From Aaosphaeria pasadenensis (Eukaryota > Ascomycota > Dothideomycetes > Pleosporales), in NCBI GenBank assembly GCA_022813625.1, contig JAKLMB010000009.1, positions 806,001-870,000 on the forward strand: DNA of 64,000 nt. The letters run 5' to 3'. Position numbers and translations under genes: made by a program. This document shows positions 22,703 through 34,404 of the stretch, piece after piece. How positions within the stretch are numbered: position 1 is the stretch's first letter; each line of letters opens with the position of its first letter. Below the pieces are notes generated by a model, which worked only from the letters and a program-made list of their open reading frames with translations, was not told the DNA's origin and did no database searches.

Positions 22703-23589
22703 TCATGTAGAACCTTTCACCTCGACCAGTGCCTGGATGAGTGCAACTGTGACATCCACCCCCACTTTGATCTGCTCCTCCGTATCCAAGCTGGGGACAT
22801 GCAAAAACGCAACATTCCTCTGTTCCCCTGTGCTTCTCTTGCCCATCTCAGCCATACTTGCATAGTAAATGAACCCACAAAGGTACGTCCCAACCGCATC
22901 GCTCCACTTGACTTCATCGTCCTGCGTGGTGATAGATTGTCCCTGCGTGGTGAAATTCGCCAACATATCAGGGAGTTCGTCCGAGAACCTCACGTCGACG
23001 GGCTTCACCCTCGCACCGGAGCCTTGCTCTGAGAACGACAGTCCAGAGGTAAGCTCTTTCCAGCGCGCCACGGTGGCGTGTAGGTCTAGAGATGTGGAGT
23101 ATTTCTCGGGTAACGGGCCCCAGGCTGCTTGTTGTTCCTCCTTGGTAAATACTTCGCCGTCTACACCTGGCACCCACTCGTAGCCGCTCTTTTGGCCTGG
23201 AGATTTTGCGTCAGTCATGCTGGATGGTCTTAACTATTGGAGACAACGTACTGGTCTGCTCGACGGCGAAGTAGTCACGCCCTGCCGCCACGCCAATGTG
23301 GAGGGCGATGTCGGGGCTCTGGTCGTGGAATTTCGGCACAAGATCTAGTGTTGGGTGGTATGACACTGGAACATAGGACGGGTGAACAAGCAGTTCAATG
23401 TTGGATGCCAGGGCCGATGGCAGACGCGATGCTATGCCCCAGCTCGGATTATCTGGCACGCCTCCAAATGGCTGTTTGCGCAGGCGTTAATTAGCTGTCA
23501 TTGGTGTTAGGGTTGCACATGGGAACAGCCAAACGTACCCCGAACCCGGTTACCAGCACACGTGTGATCGCAGATGTGATAGGCGCCAT
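22703..23589 (-). CDS. Pyroglutamyl peptidase I (pyrrolidone-carboxylate peptidase, family C15)
   Basis: Cytosolic cysteine peptidase that removes N-terminal pyroglutamate. Three exons: 23589-23539, 23471-23252 and 23196-22703, giving 254 residues; introns of 67 and 55 nt. The short first exon gives MAPITSAITRVLVTGFG and joins to PFGGVPDNPSW, making the hallmark VLVTGFGPFGG...NPS. Catalytic triad by family comparison: Glu88 in YFAVEQTS (GRDYF context), Cys197 in GTYLCGFIYY, His223 in NVAFLHVP. The segment between Glu and Cys is longer than in bacterial enzymes, which is common in fungal copies. All three residues are present, so it is probably active. Confidence 0.9.
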
Positions 23590-26093
23590 GTGTTTTTGAT
23601 TGCAATAGATGAAAGGAAACGAGGAGATAGATTAATCGGAGAATTGCTGGACTTTATATTGCGAATTCCTCCTTCTCTAACAGGGAACAGGTGGAATTGA
23701 TGCATGTTGTCATTGTACGTCGTTTCTCTCGTACGAACCAGGAAACTCCCTGACACTTAGGACCATGATGATGAATAGGTCGAAAAACCATTGGCTTGTT
23801 AGTAGAAATAGCAGTTACGATGCATATGGGGCGAACCCGGTCCGCAGAATCATATCAGTATCGCAACGATGGTTGCAAGTCGAATACGCATATTCGCCTG
23901 ATGTATCCGGTGAACTACAGTATTGATGTCTCACATCTCTATACATGAGGAAGTCGGTAGGATTTCAACCCGGAGTCCAATTTTCCAAGTTGATGGTTAT
24001 GCCTGAGCAGATGTCCAGCCTGGTTCCCGCTGATTGGCTGAGATGTTGTATTGGCATGTCAGATGGGAAGGTGAGAAGACGGGTGATATGAGGCGGGGAA
24101 ATCCTACGACAGCGTCTGCATGCAAGTAGTAGGCAGCAAACCTGTGCTTGGTAAGACACTGAATGAGTTGATTTCGTAAGGGGTGGGAATGTGAAATGCG
24201 ATGTTGGAGGAGGCAAGGCGGAAGAAGGTTTGCGTGTAGCATACACCGTCCTGTCTTTAACGGAAAGATGCAAGATTCAACGTTGCGAGGCCGGAGGGGT
24301 TCTCGGTGCTACGAGATGTGAGGCGCGGCTGAAGTATTGAAAGAATAAACCTTGACGTTTTGGTCATGGGAGATGTCTCTACTGAATTAGCAGGCATTTG
24401 GCACCATTACAGACTATATAGGTACAAACAGACGCAGCTGTCTACTGACGTATGAGACAGCAATCGATAACATGGCTGGCTCTGAGCACGTATCTAAAGC
24501 AAAGCTACGAGGTATATCGGAGTGAGTTTCGGAGACATGGTTTGGATCAGGCTGTTGCTCTGTGATGTGATCGGAGTGCAAGTGTCGGAATAAAAGCAGT
24601 TGGCACGGCATTGGTCCGGTATAAATAGTCTCCAAGACCACAAGCCCATAACCTTCTTTCAACGACATAAACCTTCCACCACTCTGGCGATAACCTCTCT
24701 CACCAGCGTCAACGATTCGCTGGACACCGACGTGTTTTGCCTCCTATCTGTCTACAGCGCACTGTCATTGGTACACCGCCTGGTGGTCGTTTCATCTGAC
24801 TACTACACACCAGAATGCTGCGACACCATCGACGTATTCATTGCCACAGATTCCATTCGACCAACTAATCAGTCAACTCATCATGAGTATTCACAGCATG
24901 TTCGTCCCCATCTCCCATGACTTTTCATGATGTTCGCGCATGTAGAATCGGATGCTGCACAATCCGTAATCAAACGCCTGAGTAGCGGCACAACTGATCA
25001 CCGCCCCGTAACCGCGAGCTTCCTGATGCAGCTGCAACGCCGCAATGTGTATCGCAAATCCCGCTCTCCTGGCGGGGGCGGCCAATCAGAACGCAGAATA
25101 GCACGATAATCTCAACTAGCGATGCTTAGATGGCATAAGCTTGCGCCATGGATGAATGGGTTGGCCGTCACTTTACCCCAACCAGCAGGACGTCTAGACT
25201 CTGAGCTCTACTCTATTGCGTCTATTCTAATTTGTGCGCATCTACGGAGTATCGTCCATGTTCTACACCTACCCTGTCTGGCTTTGCAGACTCCTTTCGG
25301 ATCTCACACGAATGTGGAAATACTTCTCGTGCATGGAAAAGGCCCGTCGCACAGATGCCTTGCATCTAGAAGTTTCACAGAAGGCACGGCATGAGATCGA
25401 CGACATGCACGGAGTACAGAGTACTTGTAGCGATAAGTCGCGGCTTCGTATAGACCATGCACGAAGCGACGAAGAAACAAAGCGTTTCTAGACTTGATGC
25501 CAACGTTATCTCCCCGTTAAGCTTTGGACCAAGCTAGGAGTGGCGGCGGCTTGTCTTATCTTAGGATTTATTGGCCTGGACGACGAACTGCCAATGCCAC
25601 CAATTGCATCGTATCAAACCGCGCGTACGGTGTTAGAGGTTCTTACCTAGCTGGATCGCAGGATCCGACTGTAACCTCTGCATGCACACTACCTTCCATT
25701 AATTGATCCTATCCCATGGTAACGACCCTATAGACTGCGTATTCTCTCCATCGCTGGCCGATACCAACTACCCTTGCCAGGGTCTGGATGCATGCTGGCA
25801 GCCACCTGGATCGTAAACATGCATGTCCAACGTGGGATGTCTCTTGCACCTGATCCGGTAATATGGGCGTAGCCTCGGAGAGGCCGCACTCCTGGAAATG
25901 GGTTTTGCTCCCAGCAGATAAGGGACGTAAGATCTGGGTTGCGACATTTTGAGACCCTGCGTATTTGGGTGTCGCTGTCTTGCCAGGATTCTTCATAAAG
26001 GACCTATTCCCCCCGGCACTCCCCTTTCGTTCTGAATCCTCTGGGTATTTCGTTCTGTGTAACATCCACGCAGCTCCCGCCCACAGAGACACC
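23590..26093. other. 2.5-kb intergenic region between peptidase and permease
   Basis: Divergent promoters. No open frame here resembles a known family. A GC-rich patch (24,960-25,100) and two TACGGAGTA-type motifs near 25,243 and 25,410 are the visible features. Confidence 0.5.
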
Positions 26094-28009
26094 ATGGCTT
26101 CCGCTCCTACATACACTGGAGAGGCAGAGAAGGGGGGTGTTCCAAGGGTATCTGCCAATGGCAGTCAGTCGAGCAATGAGGCCGTCGTCAGTGGAGAGGT
26201 CAACAAGCTCCAGCGTGGTCTCAACGGACGCCATATGCAGATGATTGCCATCGGAGGCGCGATTGGAGCCGGTCTTTTCGTGGGGTAAGGTCTTGTCTTC
26301 GCCGTCCGGTAGGATCTTGCTAATCGACCTAGTTCTGGAGGTGCGCTGTCCAGTGGTGGTCCTGCGAGTTTGGTATGTAACCTGGTAGTGTATGTCAACA
26401 TTGATAGCTGGCTAACGGGACATTCAAGCTTATTTGCTTCATGATCATTGGTGTCATGATCATGCTCATGATGCAAGCGCTCGCTGAACTTGCCGTGATG
26501 TACCCTGTAAATGGTGCATTTTACCAATACATTGTCCGCTTCATCGATCCCTCTTGGTAAGATAGTCATCGCGTTCTGATGGCATCAATACACTGACACG
26601 GCTCAGGGGTTTCGCCATCGGTTGGGATTATGCTATCCAGTGGCTCACCATCCTGCCATTCGAGATCACAGCAGCGGCCATTACCATCGACTTCTGGCAT
26701 CACTACAACATTGGAATTTGGATCGCTGTCTTCCTCACCATCCTCTCCGTCATCCAAGTCTTTGGAGTCCGCGGTTACGGTGAAGTCGAGTTCGTCCTCA
26801 GTATGATCAAGATCATCGCATGCACAGGCTTCATCATCTTCGGCATCATCGTGAACTGCGGTGGAGTACCAACTGACAACAGAGGCTACATTGGCGCAGC
26901 GTACTGGCACGCTCCCGAACACGCCTTCCGTAACGGCTTCAAGGGCTTCTGCTCTGTCTTCGTCACCGCATCGTTCGCGTTCGGTGGCACTGAACTCACT
27001 GGTCTCGCAGCCGCTGAAGCCGCCGACCCCGTCAAGCAGATCCCTAAAGCAACCAAGCAGGTCTTCTGGCGTATCACCTTCTTCTACGTCGTCAACCTCT
27101 TTATCCTCGGTCTCATCGTTCCCAGCAGTTCCGAGTTCCTCCTCGAATCTTCAGGCGCGAACACCAAGGCCTCTCCCTTCGTCGTTGCGATCCAAATGGC
27201 CGGCGTCAAGGGCCTACCCTCCGTCTTCAACGCCGTCATCACCGTAGCCGTCATCTCTGTCGCCAACTCCGCAACCTACGCATCGACCCGAACACTTCAG
27301 GCCATGGCAACTCAGGGCATGGCCCCCAAGATCCTCGCCTACGTCGACAAGAAGGGCCGCCCCATTCCCACCATCATCCTCCAGCTCATCTTCGGCCTCC
27401 TCGCCTTCATCAACGAGGCCACCGAGACCGGCAGCGTCATCTTTGGCTGGCTCCTTGCCTTGTCCGGCATCGCCAACTTCTTCGTCTACGGCAGCATCTG
27501 CCTCGCCCACATCCGTTTCCGCATGGCGTGGGCCTTCCGCGGCCACACCATCGAGGAGCTCCCCTACCGCGCTGCCTTCGGCGTCTGGGGTAGCTACATC
27601 GGCCTCGGCATGAACATCATGTGCCTCATCGCGCAGTTCTACGTCGCTCTCTGGGTAAGTCTCATTCCTCTCCCCCACCATCTCAAAATTATTCACCAAC
27701 TAACAACTTCTCCAGCCCGTCGGCGGCGAACCCGACGCCGAAGCCTTCTTCTCCGCCTACCTCGCCCTCCCGCTCATCATCCTCCTCTACGCCATCTGGA
27801 AAGTGTACTCCTGGCGCGCCATCCCCTCCCACCGCCCCTTGTTCGTCAAGATCGCGGACATCGACGTCTACGAGGGTCTCCGGGACGACCAGCTCGCCAT
27901 CTCGGGCCGCGACGTCGACGAGGAGCAGAGGGTGCAGGGCATCTCGGGTCTCGAGCAGGATCGCCAGAAGAAGTCTTGGGGAAAGAGGATTGCGGAGGTT
28001 GTGTTTTAA
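26094..28009 (+). CDS. Amino-acid permease (APC superfamily, YAT/Gap1-like)
   Basis: Plasma-membrane proton-coupled amino-acid uptake. Five exons: 26094-26284, 26333-26372, 26429-26556, 26607-27654 and 27716-28009, giving 566 residues. Family motifs: LQRGLNGRHMQMIAIGGAIG and GLFVGSGGALSSGGPASL (TM1, substrate-binding GAIG and GSG), PVNGAFYQYIVRFIDPSWGF, FAFGGTELTGLAAAEAADP, PKATKQVFWRITFFYV, VANSATYASTRTLQAMA, GWLLALSGIANFFVYGSI. About twelve hydrophobic segments are visible. Exon 2 is only 40 nt and encodes the GSG loop. The hydrophilic C-terminal tail has Lys residues suited to ubiquitin-mediated endocytosis, as in Gap1 (inference). Substrate range cannot be told from sequence. Confidence 0.93.
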
Positions 28010-28822
28010 AAATCAGGTGGAGAGTTGTTGAGTAGAGGAGGAGGTGGGAGTGTAGATAGGGTGTTCGATGTGTCTTGGTGGGTTCTGAGAGGGGAGTCAT
28101 TGATTAATCATATTATCATTGTTCATAGTTGATGCGAAATACAACGTGTACTTACAAAATCATACCATCTCGTCAAGTCCGTCCGCTTTTGCATGTCTTC
28201 CTAGCTCCTTATAATAACGATACTACCATGCTCTTAAAGTCCCAGGCCCCCCAACCAACACGCAACTACACATTGTATGTGCTTGTAACCTCGATGGCAC
28301 GCACCAAGGAGGGAACATATTGACAGCGGCTTCCAAGACTGCAAGACGGGCGCTAGAAACCGTCTGGAACACTCTCGAACTCTTCCTTCTGGCACGGAAT
28401 GAAAAGTGGGGTTGTTCAAACCTCCTGGCCTGATATCAGTGGTCACCCGCCTAGGCGAGATGAAGGGGAGAAACACAGGCGCTATTGGCATGGCATTGGA
28501 ACAGAGAGTCAGTCAGTCCACCAGTTGATTCGGTTCGTCAAAACAACATTTCACATCACAAGCATAACTAGAAGAGACGAAACAAGTTTTGGTCAGAAAT
28601 CTTTTGAATTGCCTTAAAATTCCATCCAGGCAGGCTATGCTGTAATCTTTTGGACAAGAAGCTATAAAAAGGCGTCCAATATATACAAAGGTAGAAAGTA
28701 ACTCGCCCAACAACAATGGGACTTCGAAAAAATGTGAATAAAACATCATCCAAACATCAGATGTGATGGCAGTAGCCACAGGCTATGCGGGAGAAGGGTC
28801 GTGAGACAAAGGAGCTAGCTGT
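28010..28822. other. Convergent 3' region between permease and LPMO
   Basis: No coding region recognised; likely the 3' UTRs of both genes. Confidence 0.5.
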
Positions 28823-29860
28823 TTACAAGCTGATGTCACGGGCGTGACGGCGGGCCTTGGTGGCGGGAGTGCCAGCCTTGGCCTTGAGCCAGGTGATGAA
28901 GGTGTCGAGGGTGAAGTTCTCGGGGAGAGTGTCGTCGGAGCCTCCGTTGCCGCCGGTGGGAGGAGTGGCGACCTCGGTGGGAGTAGCAGCAGGGGCGGAG
29001 GAAGCGGGAGCGCTGGGAGCAGCGGTGGGGGTGGTGGGAGTGACGGTGGGAGTGGCAGAGGGGGCAGCGGAGGCGGAGGGTGCGGCAGAGGCAGAAGGAG
29101 CAGGGGCAGGAGAACCGGAGCCAGAGCCGAAGAGAGCAGGACCGGGGATCTCGTACTTCTCGATGGTGGTGTAGGGGTTGAATTTGATACCAGCGTCAGT
29201 GTTCTTGTAGAGAGCGGTACCAAGGACACCCTCGGGGTTCTCAGTTCCAGAGCCAGTGACCTTGATGTTCAAGCACTGGGGGTAGTTCTGAGCACCGTTC
29301 AAGTCGCCAGCTCCGTGGAGAGCAATGATCTCGTGGCGGAAGACGTAGTTGCCAGCAGCAAGGCTGGAGGGAACGGTGACGGACCAGGTGTTGTTGTTGG
29401 CGATCATGTCAACAGCAGCCCAGGACTTCTTGGTGGTATCGTAACCAGCCTCATCGATCTTGACCCACTTGAGGGCGTCAGGCTTCGCGCTGGCGAAGTC
29501 GTCGACCTTAGCAACGTAGGTGATGACGGGACCGATGTGGGATTCGGGCCAGTTGGTCCACTGGAAGTCGACGTTGCCTCCAGCCTTGACAGTTCCGGAA
29601 TCGGCGGTAGTCTTTGCGTTCTTGTGGCAGTTGATATCGGATGTGGCATAGCCAGAGCCGTCAACGAAGCCGTTGTCGAGGTTCTCGGCATACCATCCAG
29701 AGTGCGTAGGAGGGGTCTGGCCGTTCTTCTCCATGTAGTAGTAGTCGAGGAGGAAACCCTGGTTGAAAACGCCATCAGCGGTGTAGCCGGTGACGGTACC
29801 GTGGGCAAGGACGGAGGCAGCGAAGGCGCCGAGAAGAGCGGATTTCATAGCGAGAGACAT
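28823..29860 (-). CDS. Lytic polysaccharide monooxygenase, family AA9
   Basis: Secreted copper enzyme that oxidatively cleaves cellulose or related glucans. Intronless, 345 residues. Signal peptide MSLAMKSALLGAFAASVLA is followed by His20, which becomes the N-terminal copper ligand (HGTVTGY). Second copper His is in WPESHIGPVITYVAKV; axial Tyr in NGAQNYPQCLNIKVTG, with the nearby FRHEIIALHGAGD. AA9 markers HSGWYAENLDNGFV and SDINCHKNA are present. After the catalytic domain (ends near residue 240) comes an Ala/Ser/Pro/Thr-rich linker of about 65 residues. A short conserved-looking end follows, LPENFTLDTFITWLKAKAG, instead of a CBM1. An alternative start is Met5 (29848). Same strand as the GH7 gene 2.9 kb upstream; cooperation on cellulose is inferred. 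Confidence 0.95.
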   Translation of the reverse strand: MSLAMKSALLGAFAASVLAHGTVTGYTADGVFNQGFLLDYYYMEKNGQTPPTHSGWYAENLDNGFVDGSGYATSDINCHKNAKTTADSGTVKAGGNVDFQWTNWPESHIGPVITYVAKVDDFASAKPDALKWVKIDEAGYDTTKKSWAAVDMIANNNTWSVTVPSSLAAGNYVFRHEIIALHGAGDLNGAQNYPQCLNIKVTGSGTENPEGVLGTALYKNTDAGIKFNPYTTIEKYEIPGPALFGSGSGSPAPAPSASAAPSASAAPSATPTVTPTTPTAAPSAPASSAPAATPTEVATPPTGGNGGSDDTLPENFTLDTFITWLKAKAGTPATKARRHARDISL

Positions 29861-32746
29861 TGTGATCTGATGGACGAGTGATCGTGTGTTTGGAAGAAGT
29901 TGATATTGGTATTGAAGTTTCGAAGTTGAATGTTGTTTTGGAAAGTTGTTGTTAGTCCAGCTTCACACAGTGAAGTGATGAAAAGAATGAATGAATGTTT
30001 GAAAGATAGGACGGATGGAAGCCGAAAACGAAAGTGTGACCGATGTGGATGATTCCTAGATGGAGGAGAGGTTCGTGGTATTTGTACTGCACCGCAGGCG
30101 CCCTGTCCAGCTCCCGACGACAGGGACAACGGCATGACGACTCGTGAGGCTGGTGGTAAATTAACGACTAGACACTGTCAACACTGCTTACCAGGCTGGT
30201 GGAGCCTTGTCTAGTCGTCGAAAACTGTCATACACTTGGCAACATGTCTGTTTTCGTCCATGTCCGATATGAAGGTGTTCCCCTGGCGGTTCCAAGGAGG
30301 CGGGAGCGTAAGTCATGGACTCATGGCACTGCATGGCAAAGGAAACGAATGAATCTCCTGCACAGTGCTCATAGATACGCCTGGCTGGTATCAAGCCATC
30401 GCGTGCAAAAGTCCTTTGCCATGGCTCGGTTGCGGCAGCCAGAGGAGCACGCTTTGTTGAAACAGGACGCTTGTGCCCCTTGACCAAATCTCGTTTCGCG
30501 GGCACCAACAAACTAAACGTTTAGTCGTTTCGCCCATATTGCACCCAGAAGCCTCGCATTGTGTGTGCCACCTGCAATGATGTTTCGAAATATTGGAACG
30601 ATAATGCGTGATGGGTTGAGATGATGACGATGATGACAGTAATGATGGCTTGTTAATAGTTATGCGCCGATTTGTTTCTCAGGTGCCGCCTCCTTTGATG
30701 GGGCCCTTCGTTTGGCAGAATTTTCTCTCATAATCTGCTGATAATCATTCAGGAAGTCACCATTGAAATTAATTCACATTACCATCTGGGAGGTTCAGGT
30801 CGGTCCAGGTCCCACGACGTTGTGGATGTGATGTTTCCTAGGCAATGGTGAGGTTGAGGTTGAGATCAAGCTATAGTATCACACATATGATTGGCGCCGG
30901 AGGGAACATCCCATCCGAGTTGCAGGATCGCGTGATGATTGGAGGAAAATCGAATCGTTTCATCTTCGAAACATCTAACAACCAGACCCACGGCCCTTTC
31001 CCGAGGCCCAGGCAAAGCAAGGCCAGGCACACCCTCGCCTACGCGCAAGGGGCATTTTAATCCCATTGAACGGCTGCTACAGAAACAGTGGAAACAGTGG
31101 ATTTGCTTTGAGCGCTTGTCAACCCCAAACGGGCCTCCAGCGTTGATACTTGCAGCTTCCGGCAAAGACGGGAGCTACTCGTCGGAAAGCAACTACTATG
31201 TATGTAGACACGAGTTTATAAATGTTCGACCCACCCACGAGCGGTTGGCCGGTGATTGTTGCGAGCGCAATGCTGTTTTTTCTTTGCTGCAGCATGTGGC
31301 TTGATACGCGCCCACTACTCAGTGCAAGGTAGACATCACACTGCATCGAAGGCGTGCAAAGGACGAAGCTGGTCGATGATGTCGTCCAAATTTCGATAGG
31401 ATCGATGGGAGGCCTAGTGGAGTTTTGGTCAGCCCCATAGGTTCTATCTGTACCTTCGTTACAGCTTCCGCTGCCGCAGAGTAATCCTCATTTCGACATG
31501 ACTTGCCTGTCGAGAGAATCTCCTCCTGTCCAATTGATTTCATGCTTAATCACCGTGGACGGCCTTGGCCCACTGCCCACTCCAACTTCCAAGCTCTACG
31601 GAGCTTTCCCGCCGCGTTGTTTGAGGCTAGATGGGTTGGTTCCTTATCGTATCTTGTTACCAGCTATTCGTATCGATCCACAGAACTATAAGACGGGGAA
31701 TTGAAATTGGGACTGTCAGCCATGTCTGGCACGCTCCTGGAGCGCGCGCTTCAACTACTTATTCTCTTGTGAACAGGATGACCTACAGCTTACCATAACG
31801 CATGCAACAGCGCAGCAATGTTAGATACTTAGTATATCAATTGATAGTTTACTATGATCCGAAGCAGAATATGTGCGATACAATGTACTGTGTATGATTT
31901 CCAAAGCATGATTCCTGCAAATGCAGCTATCATTACATACACACTTTTCACACGTCGATCCTATCTACAGAATTTAAGATCATAACGCATCAGCCACACA
32001 CTATCCTGAAAAGATGAGTTATAGAATCATTGTGCATGCTTGTATGCTTGAAAAGTCATCGCGTCACTGCAGGGACTGTCAAATCTGATGAGACCTTTCG
32101 ACCTGGTTCGTTGTATGGTGATGACGAGATACTCGCTGAACGGGGACATGGTCTGGATTTATTCATAAGTTTGTAAATAACTCAAAATCTTGTTATGTTT
32201 AATGTAGTAGGCAGATCTACTAGAGTATATTTTATGTAGAATTATCATTTTTTAATTGTTTAATACGTAAATACCTTATAAAGATTTAATAGCTATTAGC
32301 ATAAAAGATGGTTCGTGTAGCTTTGGTTGTAGAAAATAATAATAATAACCATTAAAAAGGTTTCCATAGAACAATTTGTTGAGCATCATTCTTGCATATG
32401 ATGTATCTTAATCGTCACATAATTTTCTGTTATATTTGTTCACTGGCAGGGCATACTAACCACTTTCATACGGGAAACGTACTTCATGCTTCCGCTTCTG
32501 CTCAAGCTACGTCTGCCAGCTCCTTCTTGCCAAATGATATCCCATAACACCATGTATCTGCAGAGATATACATTTTCAGGAGTCAAATGCGGTTTTGATT
32601 TAGTCCATCACGGGAAATACATGGCTTGCTTGCTTGACTTGATTTATAGATTGTAATATGATATCGTCTTCCCTTTTCGCTATGTACAAGGTCCTTTTAT
32701 CTAAACCTACATCTGTCTTCTAGCTTCTCACAGACACTAAGAGACT
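29861..32746. other. 2.9-kb spacer between the LPMO and GH7 genes, with an AT-rich patch
   Basis: LPMO promoter side (29,861 to about 30,200) and the GH7 downstream side. No gene recognised. From about 32,155 to 32,430 composition shifts sharply to A/T with many TA steps. Confidence 0.5.
32155..32430. other. AT-rich, TpA-rich patch
   Basis: Base composition is clearly richer in A/T than its surroundings, with runs such as TTTTTTAATTGTTTAATACG and AATAATAATAATAACC. This is consistent with a short relic of repeat-induced point mutation or merely with AT-rich spacer; no transposon ends were seen. Confidence 0.4.
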
Positions 32747-34077
32747 TTAGTAGTGGGTAGAGCGCCTCCATCGGTTGAGCAGAACAGTGCTGTTCTTGAA
32801 GGTAGATCCGATGTCGCCCCACTTGATCTCGCTGAAGACAACGGTTGGGTTGGGCTCGATACCAGCAATGACCTTGGGGTCACCCTCGGTAGCATTGCAA
32901 GGTCCAGCAGATCCGCTGTCGAGCCACTTCATGAAACCGCCCTCATCCCACCAGATGGAGAGAGCAAGAACCATACCGCGGGACATGGACTCGCCCATAC
33001 CCTTGGTAGCACCGAGCTTCTTGTAGATGCGGGCACCGTCTTTCTGGCCGGCAGCCTCGCAGAAAGCATCGTCAATGGGGCCGGTGACGTTGACGGAGTT
33101 GTTCTCGATGACCTTTCCGTCTTGGATGTAGTAACGGACGATTTCCTGGAGGACACCATCCTTCTCGGGGAACTGGGTGACGACGGTGAAAGGCTTGTTG
33201 GTGTTCACCTTGGATCCAGCAGGGCCGTAGTAGCTCTTGTCGACTCCGTGCTTGTAGGGGTTCATTCCGCACCCGTCCTTGTCGCAAACACCTTCGAAGC
33301 CGCACTCGTCACCGGTGCAGCGGTAGAGACCAGGCTTGCTGCAAGGATGAGGAGCAAGATGGGTGGCGCGAGCATTGGCCTCCCAGATGTCGAGCTCGTT
33401 GCAGCAGACACCATCTCCCTTGATGTTTCCCTTGTGAAGAGATCAGTAATGCAAATTAATTATCAAATGGGGACAAAACTTACAACACCCTCAACCCAGG
33501 GAGTAGTGAAGCACTGAGCATCACAGTAGCCGGTTCCCCAGGTGGCACCTCCGGGGTTCAACTTGCTCCTGCCACCATCTTCTTTCATCTCAGAGAGGTA
33601 GAAAGCTCCGTTCATTCCGCAGGGAAGCTTGGACACATCGACGTCGAAGCTGATCTCCTGGCCAGTCAATTGGAGCATCTCGTACTTCTCCTTGTTCTCA
33701 GCAAGAAGGTAGATGCGAGGGCTAGCGACACCATATTTGCCTTGCATCTCCATCTTGACGCTGCTTCCAGAGGTGGTAACACCATTGTCGGCATAGTCCG
33801 CGACACCGTTGATCACACAGTTTTTGGCGCAAGTCTCCTCATCGGGGCAAGCAGTGGGATCTGCGGGGCTTCCCCAGTTACCACAACCCTTGGTAGTGTC
33901 GTTGGTTTGATGGATCCAATGAGATGCAGAATCGAGAACAAGGGCGGTGTTCTGCTGTACGCAGCCTCCAGCCTTGGTGCACTTCCATGTCGTGAGCCTT
34001 GGGTGGTTGTCGGGGTTACCCTTGGGGGTTTGAGCGGCGGCAAGGCCCAAAAGAACTGAAGCTACGAGTGCGTGCAT
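32747..34077 (-). CDS. Glycoside hydrolase family 7, endoglucanase-type (EG I-like)
   Basis: Secreted retaining beta-1,4-glucanase. Two exons, 34077-33484 and 33430-32747 (53-nt intron 33483-33431), giving 425 residues. Signal peptide about MHALVASVLLGLAAA, then TPKGNPDNHPRLTTWKCTKA. The active-site motif in exon 2 is CCNELDIWEAN: nucleophile Glu, assisting Asp and acid/base Glu in the E-x-D-x-x-E order. Other GH7 markers: GGCVQQNTALVLD, LPCGMNGAFYLSEM, GTGYCDAQCF, NPYKHGVDKSYYGP, GMVLALSIWWDEGGFMKWLD, FSEIKWGDIGSTF. Many Cys suggest the usual disulphides. The VLD-to-catalytic spacing and loop lengths resemble endoglucanases more than cellobiohydrolases, as the tunnel-forming loops look short; this call is tentative. 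It ends right after the catalytic domain with no linker or CBM1. Confidence 0.93.
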
Positions 34078-34158
34078 GTTGTTGGCTCACCGAGTCTGTG
34101 TTGGTAGTAAAAGACAGTGATGACGAGAGTGAGGTTGGAGATGAGGACATGAAGGGCA

Positions 34159-34164
34159 CTTATA
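34159..34164 (-). promoter_or_regulatory. TATA box of the GH7 gene
   Basis: TATAAG on the minus strand, 82-87 bases upstream of the ATG and preceding a CT-rich leader. Confidence 0.55.
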
Positions 34165-34384
34165 TTCTGTAAAATGCATGAGCAACCGGGCCGGTCGTTA
34201 CGTCTCTGATTAAATTCACTTTATGATGTTCAAGATAGCGCAGATAGAAGACGGAGCCTCAATCTTCCCGCTACAGCATCCCTGATCCAAGTCACAGAAA
34301 AATATCGTCGCCAATGGCTGAATGTATGCGCCATGGACGATGGGAATATCGGACCCTCAATGGCACTCTAATCATTTGTTTCGG

Positions 34385-34404
34385 ATCCACCCCACGGGGT
34401 GGAT
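34385..34404. promoter_or_regulatory. Perfect inverted repeat upstream of GH7, with a CreA-type hexamer
   Basis: ATCCACCCC and GGGGTGGAT form 9-bp arms around an AC spacer, about 310 bases upstream of the GH7 start. The minus strand contains GTGGGG, which fits the CreA/Cre1 consensus SYGGRG. Carbon catabolite repression of cellulases by Cre1 is established; use of this site is inferred. Confidence 0.45.

Noticed and set aside
27214..27699. 161-codon acidic frame antisense to the permease
   Set aside because: Asp/Glu/Gly/Val-rich, typical of the reverse complement of membrane-protein codons; no family match.
28844..29881. 345-codon open frame on the plus strand, antisense to the LPMO
   Set aside because: It mirrors the strongly G/C-ending codons of the LPMO; its translation is Gly/Val/Ser low-complexity with no family features.
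32753..33517. 254-codon frame antisense to the GH7 gene
   Set aside because: Shadow of a highly biased coding sequence; the GH7 strand carries all the motifs.
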